Shown here in pieces: positions 57,441 through 64,000 of a stretch of DNA of 64,000 bases. Every line of letters begins with the position of its first letter. Positions within the stretch are counted from its first letter, which is position 1. Made by a program: the position numbers and the translations under genes. The notes beneath the pieces are model-generated. The model was not told the origin of the DNA and searched no databases. It worked only from the letters and a program-made list of their open reading frames with translations. Origin of the DNA: CBDDDW01 sp965226805 (GTDB lineage: Bacteria; Chloroflexota; Dehalococcoidia; Lucifugimonadales; JAGWBF01); contig CBDDDW010000026.1 of NCBI GenBank assembly GCA_965226805.1, positions 62,001 through 126,000 on the forward strand. Direction: 5' to 3'.

Positions 57441-60269
57441 CTAACTTCTCTCCCGTACCCACTCCGACACACTGCCGGGTATGGCGCTCAGCGGCTCTGT
57501 CCTGACGGTCCAATTTCCCGCGGAATCTAGAAAAGCCCTGCCGTAGGACCTGGAGATGATCCGCTTGTCTAAAATCACGACAGCCCCCCTGTCCTCGCTT
57601 CCACGGATCAGCCGGCCGATGCCCTGGCGAAAGCGTAGCACGGCCTGAGGTATGGCGTATTGGTGAAAGGGGTCCTCGTACTCAGAGGACCGGGCGGCGA
57701 AGATCGGCTCGGTGGGAACATGAAAGGGTATCCGCGCGATGACCAGTGCTTTCAGGACTCCACCAGACAGGTCTACGCCCTCCCAGAAACTGCTGGTCCC
57801 CAGGATTACTCCTTTAGGATTGTCAGCGAACCTTCGGACTATTCGCCTCGGTGAGCCGTCGATTCCCTGGGCAAGAACCTGTATGCCCTCGGCCTCCAGC
57901 GGGCCCCGGATGGCTCTCGCCGCACTCCTGAGAGATGCATGGGAGGTGTATAGCACCATGACTCGGCCTGTGAGGGCTTTAACGAGTCCTACCAGGATGC
58001 TCTCCATCGCCCGCTGGTAGTCCCACGCGTCGAGCGGAGGCATGTCCTCCGGTATCAGAAGCAGGGCCGCTCGACGGTAGTCAAAAGGCGAGCCTACCGC
58101 CAGTTCGGCGCCTTCCGGAACGCCCACCCGTTGGCGGAAGTAATCGAAGTTTCCTTGGGTGGCCAAGGTGGCGCTGGTGAGAATTACCGAGCGTTTCCGC
58201 GAAAACAGGCGCTCATCCAGCTCAGCCCCCACGTTAAGGGGTGCTGAATGAAGGACTATGTCCGATCGATTGGAAGAGTCGTCCCCTCTTGCGATCCATT
58301 CGATTCGGCTTTCCTCGGCAGGTGCCGTGATCAAGGACGAGAGCTGATCTCTCATCTCACCCAGTCCCTCCAGCCAGGTTGTTATCTCCGGGATGACTTC
58401 GTCTATAGTCTGGTCTGCGAGGGATAGAGTGTCCAGGAAGTGCTGTAGCCTCTCCAACCCCTTAACTCCCTCGGCCAGAACGACGTCCAGGTTTTCCCAA
58501 GCGATTTCCACCTCCGACCATCCAGGCTGAGCTCTGGTGCTCCTGGCGATGCGGAGTTGGTACAGGTCTCCCCCACCCTCATGGTGCTGGTCCATGAACC
58601 GTTCGACCAAGTCCCATAGCCTGTCCCAACTGGCACGCGTCCGCCTTGGCCACCGGGCGTCCAGGTCACCAGCCAGCGCTTCGAACTGCTCCGTCAGGAC
58701 GCTGGAGCTACCCGATCTCATGAGGGCTGAGCGTGCGTCACCCAAAAGCCGGCCGAGGGTCTCCAGCTCTTCGGCCAGCCTACCTTGGGATACCAGAAAC
58801 CCTAGCTGCCGGGTCGCCCCCTCTTCCAGGTGGTGGGCCTCGTCTATGATCAGGTGCTGATATTCGGGTAGCAGTCCCCCTCCCCTGGCCAGGTCCGAAA
58901 GCAGCAGGGCATGGTTGACCACTAGAATGTGGGCTGCGTCGGCCCTTTCCCTTGCCGCGCGGAGGAAACAGGGTCCTTCGCCCCTTACGCCGGGACACTG
59001 GCCCTTATCGCCCGCGGAGATGCGGCTCCATATCCCGGAATCTTTCCAGGAAAGGTTGATCTCGCTCCTGTCACCGTCTGCGGTGTACTGGAGCCAGATA
59101 AGGGTCTTGCTCAGTAGGCGGGCCTCATCCTCGGACAGGCCCTCTCCTCCGGCCAGACGCCTCCAGCGCCGCGGGCAGAGGTAATTTGCGCGCCCTTTCA
59201 GGGACGCGGCCCTGAACTGGCCCGCGGGTATCACTCCGTCCTCCTCCAGGACCTTGACCAAAGCTGGGATGTCCTTCTGAAGAAGCTGTTCCTGGAGGTT
59301 TATGGTGTTCGTGGAGACCACTACGCGTGCCCCGTTTTTTAGAGAGTAAAGGATTGCTGGCAAGAGATACGCAAGGGACTTGCCTACGCCGGTGCCGCCT
59401 TCCACCATCATGTGCTCCCCGGAGTTAATCGCTCCGGCGACGGCCCGCATCATCTCCACTTGCTGGGGGCGATGCTCGAAACCGCTGTACTTGCGGGAGA
59501 ACAGCCCTCCTGGAGCCAGGTGTCCCGCCAGCTGCTCCGCATCCAGAGGCTCCATGTTCTTGGTGGGCCGGACCGTTCCATCCGTCCTACCCAGGCGCTT
59601 CGCAAGGCTATCCAAATCAACGCCCGTAAGCCCCATCTGAGAGGTATTTGAAACGGCGTGGCCCACCAGTTGTTCGAGCATGCGACCCTCGGGCCACTGG
59701 GCCAGAGAAGCCAGGTGGCGGATGTACGAAACCGTGGCTGGGTCCAGTTCGCTGGCCTTCTCCAGCATGACGAGGAAGATCTCGCGCGTAGCCTGGGCAT
59801 CCGGGAGCGCTCGATGGGGCCGGCTATGCTCGGCCCCGAGCTCCCGGGCGAGGGTTTGCAGGGAGTAGTCAGTACTGTGAGGCAGCAGGATGGAAGCCAG
59901 GTCCCAGGTGTCGAAGACTTCGTTGGCGAAGGGCAGACCTTGTCTCGATAGGAAGTCGAGGTCGAAGGCTATCCGATGTCCGACGACGAGGTGGGGCCCT
60001 ACAAAATCCATCAGGTCCTCCGCCAGCGCCGGAAAGGGTGGGGCCTTGTCTACGAGTCCCTGCCCTATTCCAGTCAGCCTGCGGACCTCTGTCGGAATCT
60101 CCCGGTACGGATTTACCAGAGTCTCGAACGTATCGAGAACCTGACGCCCTTGAAACTTGACCGCTCCGATCTCGATGATGGTGTCCTGGGCTGGGTCTAG
60201 GCCCGTGGTCTCCAGGTCCAGCGCCACACAGATAGGGAGCGTGTCGCGTCTCCCAGCATTCAGTCTCAA
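57441..60269 (-). CDS. dinG: DinG-family helicase with N-terminal DnaQ-like exonuclease
   Basis: This 942-residue fusion has a 3'-5' exonuclease domain (about 12-180) with ALDLETTGLDP, GHRIAFDLDFL and RPHRALPDAQAT motifs of the DEDDh family, then a superfamily 2 XPD/DinG helicase with Walker A EGGTGVGKS near residue 289, DEAH near residue 472 (IIDEAHHLEE) and the C-terminal motifs GTSSFWEGVDL and RQGIGRLIRGSEDRG. The iron-sulfur cluster region shows LCPRRW, QCPG and GPCFL, three visible Cys, one fewer than usual. It acts in repair of stalled forks or R-loops. It follows directly upstream of the glycosylase gene. Confidence 0.92.
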   Translation of the reverse strand: MRLNAGRRDTLPICVALDLETTGLDPAQDTIIEIGAVKFQGRQVLDTFETLVNPYREIPTEVRRLTGIGQGLVDKAPPFPALAEDLMDFVGPHLVVGHRIAFDLDFLSRQGLPFANEVFDTWDLASILLPHSTDYSLQTLARELGAEHSRPHRALPDAQATREIFLVMLEKASELDPATVSYIRHLASLAQWPEGRMLEQLVGHAVSNTSQMGLTGVDLDSLAKRLGRTDGTVRPTKNMEPLDAEQLAGHLAPGGLFSRKYSGFEHRPQQVEMMRAVAGAINSGEHMMVEGGTGVGKSLAYLLPAILYSLKNGARVVVSTNTINLQEQLLQKDIPALVKVLEEDGVIPAGQFRAASLKGRANYLCPRRWRRLAGGEGLSEDEARLLSKTLIWLQYTADGDRSEINLSWKDSGIWSRISAGDKGQCPGVRGEGPCFLRAARERADAAHILVVNHALLLSDLARGGGLLPEYQHLIIDEAHHLEEGATRQLGFLVSQGRLAEELETLGRLLGDARSALMRSGSSSVLTEQFEALAGDLDARWPRRTRASWDRLWDLVERFMDQHHEGGGDLYQLRIARSTRAQPGWSEVEIAWENLDVVLAEGVKGLERLQHFLDTLSLADQTIDEVIPEITTWLEGLGEMRDQLSSLITAPAEESRIEWIARGDDSSNRSDIVLHSAPLNVGAELDERLFSRKRSVILTSATLATQGNFDYFRQRVGVPEGAELAVGSPFDYRRAALLLIPEDMPPLDAWDYQRAMESILVGLVKALTGRVMVLYTSHASLRSAARAIRGPLEAEGIQVLAQGIDGSPRRIVRRFADNPKGVILGTSSFWEGVDLSGGVLKALVIARIPFHVPTEPIFAARSSEYEDPFHQYAIPQAVLRFRQGIGRLIRGSEDRGAVVILDKRIISRSYGRAFLDSAGNWTVRTEPLSAIPGSVSEWVRERS

Positions 60270-60485
60270 GTTTCCATTACCTCGTCAGTTGTGGCCATAA
60301 TTGGCAGATATTGGGAAGCACCATCCGATTCCTAGCGCTAGAACTGTGGCGTCTATCAGGACGACCTTTCGGATACTGCCGCCCAGGGTCGGAGTATGAC
60401 TATGGGCAGGCGATTGAGTCAGCCGGGTACACGCGTGTCTGAGTGCAGCGCCCAGCTTTCGGGAGCCGGTCCGATTTTGACCAGC

Positions 60486-61218
60486 TTATGCTTGGACGGC
60501 TGTAAATGGCTCCGGTACCGCCAGCCAGGAACCGTGCTGAGCCTGGTTGTTGGGGTTCAGCACGGCGGGATAGAAGCTGTTCCTCCTCAGCGCCGCCATG
60601 AACTCGTCTTCGGTGCCTATTTCATGGTCGAACACCGTGACACAGCGCCCAACGGCCCGTCGTGCATGGGCATCGCTTCCTCCGGTTACTTTGAGTCCAA
60701 GCTTCTGGGCCACCGCAAGGGCGAACAGGTTTTCCCTCTCCGAAGTGCCTCCGTTAGCCACCTCCACGGCGTCGATTAAACCGAACACAGGGTGCTTTGC
60801 GGCCTCTTCGGGGGGGGGTCTCGGGAGGCGATGGAAGATCTTTGTAAAGCAAGGGCTTGCGTGCTGAGCCTGGGGTGAAGAGGTCCCGAAAGGGATGGGC
60901 GGTTACCAAGAACCCGCCCACACGGTCCACCTCATCCCGGAGGTCGCTGGCGCGGACTTTGTCCGGGAGGGGGACATCAAGGCCGAAGGCCAGGATGTCC
61001 CCCATGTCCGTATCGACCTCCACAGCCCTTATCAGCACCAGGCTGTGTCCCGCGGCGAAACGCCGAAATTCCAGCTCACCCCACGGTGCACCGTGCTCGG
61101 TAACGCATAGCCCAAAGAAGCCCAGCCGCTCCGCCTCCTGGACCATCTCTTCCGGCGAGAGGTCGCTGTCGGCGCTTCCTCTGGTCGTGTGTACATGCAT
61201 GTCGAATAATCGAGCCAT
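60486..61218 (-). pseudogene. PHP-domain phosphoesterase, frameshifted at a G9 tract
   Basis: The 5' part encodes MARLFDMHVHTTRGSADSDL with the PHP metal motif HVHT, TEHGAPWG, and VTAHPFRD. Near 60810-60818 a run of nine G (nine C on the coding strand) stands where the frame changes; the 3' part, in the other frame, continues with IDAVEVANGG, KVTGGSDAHARRAVGRC and GTEDEFMAALR, completing the PHP fold. One base too many or too few in the run gives the frameshift. A sequencing error or a phase-variable tract are both possible. Start ATG at 61218. Confidence 0.7.
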
Positions 61219-61458
61219 AAACCTCACCGCCGGTCGTTGGGCAAAGCTCTCCCATTTTAAATGTGGTCGATTACCCCGTCAATGCCGTGTTGAGTGACAG
61301 ATTCAGACATCTATATTTGCCAACCTGGGGACACTTTGCTATACTTACTGCCGTCCTTTGTCGGCTTCAGGTGCTTGGCTCAGTTGTCCTGAGAGGCGTC
61401 TCGAGTCACCTATCGCATTAGGAGTCCACAGCGGTAATCGGTATCTAGGAGGCTCAGG

Positions 61459-61755
61459 TTGGCTTTCGAGGATCGGACGCTCGTATGCAGGGAATGTGGC
61501 GACGCCTTTACCTTCAGTTCTGGGGAGCAGGAGTTTTACCAAAGTCGTGGATTGATGCACGACCCTGCCAGATGCCCATCTTGCCGGTCCGCCCGGCGAA
61601 CAGGCGGCTTCCGATCAGACCAACCCAGAGTCATGCATCCGGCTGTCTGCGCCACATGCGGCGTCGATACCGAGGTGCCCTTCGAGCCTAGACAAGGTCG
61701 TCCGGTATACTGTAATGATTGTTTCAGGTCAGCCGGGGCGGCTCCATCCATCTAG
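61459..61755 (+). CDS. Zinc-ribbon domain protein (zf-trcl type)
   Basis: 98 residues with two zinc modules: LVCRECGDAFTFSSGEQEFY ... ARCPSCR (the probable zinc-binding domain zf-trcl, often with QEFY) and AVCATCGVDTEVPFEPRQG ... VYCNDCF (CxxC-...-CxxC knuckle). Both retain four cysteines. Relatives are thought to bind RNA or DNA, but no role is established. TTG start, with AGGAGG 7 bases upstream. Confidence 0.85.
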   Translation: MAFEDRTLVCRECGDAFTFSSGEQEFYQSRGLMHDPARCPSCRSARRTGGFRSDQPRVMHPAVCATCGVDTEVPFEPRQGRPVYCNDCFRSAGAAPSI

Positions 61756-61830
61756 TCTAGACCTGCATTTTCCTATTCCAGTTTTCCTCCTACCGCCAGC
61801 GGCAGAACTCGTTGTCCCGGAGGAATAAAC

Positions 61831-62124
61831 GTGCACGTCGGGGTTTGCCGCGTCTGGCTCAGGGTGCCCGGAAATCAAGGCCTCAAAGGGAAGCGCAAGG
61901 TAGCTCATTCAATCATCTCCAGGATTCGTAACAAGTTCAACGTCGCCGTCGCCGAGGTTGAAGACAACGATCTCTGGCAACGTCTCACGCTGGGGATTTC
62001 CTGTGTAAGCAACGATGGGCGTCACGCCAATGAGATCCTCTCCAAGGTAGTTCGCCACATCGAGGAGACCCGTGAGGACGTTGAACTGCTTGACTATGAG
62101 GTGGAACTGGTCTCCGGTGTATGA
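61831..62124 (+). CDS. DUF503 family protein
   Basis: The 97-residue protein starts MHVGVCRVWLRVPGNQGLKG, with KRKVAHSIISRIRNKFNVAVAEVEDNDLWQRLTLGISCVS, all characteristic of DUF503 (YlxP-like), often encoded near ribosome-maturation genes. Its function is not established. GTG start with GGAGGA. The next gene follows after 9 bases. Confidence 0.92.
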   Translation: MHVGVCRVWLRVPGNQGLKGKRKVAHSIISRIRNKFNVAVAEVEDNDLWQRLTLGISCVSNDGRHANEILSKVVRHIEETREDVELLDYEVELVSGV

Positions 62125-62133
62125 GGGTACTCC

Positions 62134-64000
62134 ATGGGCGTTTCCATGTTCCTGGACCGGATCAGAAAGGTCCATTGGTATAAAGACCAACTCGTCCATA
62201 TAGAGAACATACCCTCAAGACAAGCGTCTACATCCGAGTTGAAAGCTCCTCTTCATCCTTCCCTGCGGCGCTCTCTGGAAACGAAAGGCTTGTGGCCCCT
62301 GTACAGCCACCAGGCCGAGGCGGTGGATATTCTAGCCGGTGGAGGCAATGTTATCGTTGCGACCCCGGCCGCCAGCGGCAAGAGTTTGTGCTACAACCTC
62401 CCCGTACTCGATTCCCTTTTGGCTGAGCGGACCACCCGGGCTTTGTACATATTCCCCACCAAGGCCCTCGCCCAGGACCAGCTAACGGGCCTCCGGGATC
62501 TGGCAGACAGGCTGCCCTGTCGGGCACACATCTTTGATGGAGATACCCCACATGAGGAAAGATCCTCCATCAAGAGGTCCGCTCAGGTACTCCTGACCAA
62601 CCCCGACATGCTCCACCTCGGGATACTGCCCAACCACAAGACCTGGGTCTCGCCTCCTTCGAGGGCTTCGTTACGTGGTGCTGGATGAGTCTCACCTTTA
62701 CAGGGGTGTGTTCGGCTCGCACGTAGCAAACGTTCTCAAGAGGCTGAGACGTATCTGCCGAATGTACGGAAGCTCCCCTCAGTACGTACTCTGCTCCGCC
62801 ACGATATCCAACCCTGGAGAGCTCGCCCGCGATCTCACGGGACTTGACTTCAGTGTGATAACAGAAGATGGGGCTCCACATGGGGCCAAGAGGTTTGCCT
62901 TCTGGAATCCTCCGCTAGTGGACGAGGCCAAGTCCACGCGGCGTAGCGCTAACTCTGAGGCTTCGGCTCTGTTCTCCGAGCTAGTTAGTCAGGATATCCG
63001 GACCATTACTTTTGTCAGGACACGGCGGGTTGCGGAGCTCGTGTATCTTTATGCAAGGGGGCAGCTTGAGGAGAGCTCGCCGGAGTTGGCCTCCAAAATA
63101 AGTCCGTACCGCGCCAGCTACCTGCCCGAAGACAGAAGGCGGATTGAGCGGGCCTTGTTCCAGGGTGAGCTTGTGGGTGTGGCCACGACCAACGCCTTGG
63201 AGCTGGGCATCGACGTGGGCAGCCTGGATGCCACCGTAATCACCGGCTATCCCGGAAGCATCGCCAGCACCTGGCAGCAGGCCGGCAGAAGTGGCCGGAG
63301 GGGCGAGGAGTCCCTGTCCATCCTGGTGGGCCAGGGCAACCCCCTTGACCAGTATCTCATGAATAATCCACGGTCATTCTTCGACAAGCCCGTGGAGAGC
63401 GCCCTCATCTCTCCCGAAAACCCCCACATACTGGAGCCCCAGCTCCTGTGCGCTGCCTACGAGTCCCCTCTGGCTCTCGAGGACCAGAGTGTCTTCGGCG
63501 CTGGCCTGGCCGAGCACCTGGACGCCTTGGAGGTCAGGGGCCTCCTGAGAAGATCGGGGGACAAGTGGTACCTTACCACCACCCTTGCCTATCCGGCGGA
63601 GGGGGTCAATATTCGCTCTACTTCGCCGCATAGCTATCTCGTGGTCGAAGACGAGACGGGAGCCATTCTCGAAACCGTCGAAGAGTCGGCGGCCTTCTTT
63701 CAGCTGCACCCGGGGGCCGTCTACCTGCACAAGGGCGATCCGTACGTGGTGGACCGGCTGGACCTGGGATCCCGGACTGCCTACGTCAGACCAAGCAGCG
63801 TCCCTTACTATACTCAGGCGAAAGACTACACGGACATCCGAATTCGCGGTGTCCGCCGGTCCCGTACGGCCGGAGGAGTGAACACGTTCCTGGGGGACGT
63901 CGAGGTCACCACACAGGTGCTGGGCTTCAAGAAGCGAAAGCCCTATACCGAGGAAGTTATCGGCGAGGAGTACCTGGACCTTCCCAGCCAACGCTTCAAC
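62134..64000 (+). pseudogene. Large DEAD/DEAH-box helicase (Hrq1/YprA-like), frameshifted; runs off the end
   Basis: Motifs up to 62647 are in the first frame: YSHQAEAVDI (Q-like), VIVATPAASGKSLCYNLPVL (Walker A), FPTKALAQDQL and VLLTNPDMLH. After ILPNHKTW the frame changes; from RLLRGLRYVVLDESHLYRGVFGSH (DESH box) it continues in another frame through CSATISNPGELA, ALELGIDVGSLDATVITGYPG, QQAGRSGRRG and a C-terminal domain to base 64000. One extra base in TGGGTCTCG near 62645-62650 explains it; a sequencing error is possible. Helicases of this type often carry a C-terminal DUF1998 domain, which lies beyond the window. The start ATG at 62134 has GAGGG upstream. Confidence 0.8.

Overview
The window is a GC-rich bacterial chromosome segment, most likely from an uncultured Chloroflexota lineage related to Dehalococcoidia. 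This is inferred from gene content and protein style, not from a marker gene: an hrcA-dnaJ-prmA-rsmE cluster, DUF1802, DUF503 and DUF2851 proteins, a BioY/MBL pair, an exported protein next to an OmpR-type two-component system, and many Dehalococcoidia-like dispersed palindromic repeats.

Layout. 1-7.7 kb is a compact core block: phospholipid synthesis (plsY end, gpsA), a LysE-type exporter, protein quality control and ribosome modification (hrcA, dnaJ, prmA, rsmE), then, from a divergent promoter, a small zinc ribbon, bioY and an MBL hydrolase. 7.7-10.6 kb carries an IS630-type and an IS5-type element; the IS5 copy sits at the 5' edge of a frameshifted secreted-protein gene. 11.9-24.4 kb is core metabolism and signalling: DUF1802, aldo/keto reductase, pyruvate phosphate dikinase, an exported protein with a two-component system, cobalamin-dependent methionine synthase, and an alpha/beta hydrolase. 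24.8-49 kb is an accessory region full of insertions: two direct IS3-type copies (the second split by an IS1380-type element) bracket about 9.4 kb holding a tRNA-Leu 3' fragment, a methyltransferase and a broken leucine-rich-repeat lipoprotein. Beyond them lie gene remnants (DUF2851, hydrolase, others), a rhodanese with an in-frame TGA, an EVE protein, OadG/OadB-like sodium-pump subunits, a BNR-repeat protein, an MFS exporter, a SelA-like PLP enzyme, and a two-component system broken by an IS3-type fragment and a second IS1380 copy. 49-64 kb returns to core genes: tRNA-Arg and tRNA-His, pepA, a small kinase, degV, a PadR/membrane protein pair, yggT-proC, pdxA, a DNA glycosylase, a DinG-type helicase, a PHP phosphoesterase (frameshifted), a zinc-ribbon protein, DUF503 and a large DEAD/DEAH helicase (frameshifted, running off the end).

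The most unusual item is the single-domain rhodanese at 35854-36219 (minus). Its only lesion is a TGA exactly at the catalytic cysteine position. The TGA is followed 15 nt later by a perfect 8-bp hairpin whose loop starts with GG, as expected of a bacterial SECIS element. Either this is an undescribed selenocysteine rhodanese or it is a very fresh nonsense mutation at the one informative codon. No selB, selC, selD or bona fide selA is in the window, so the point is open.
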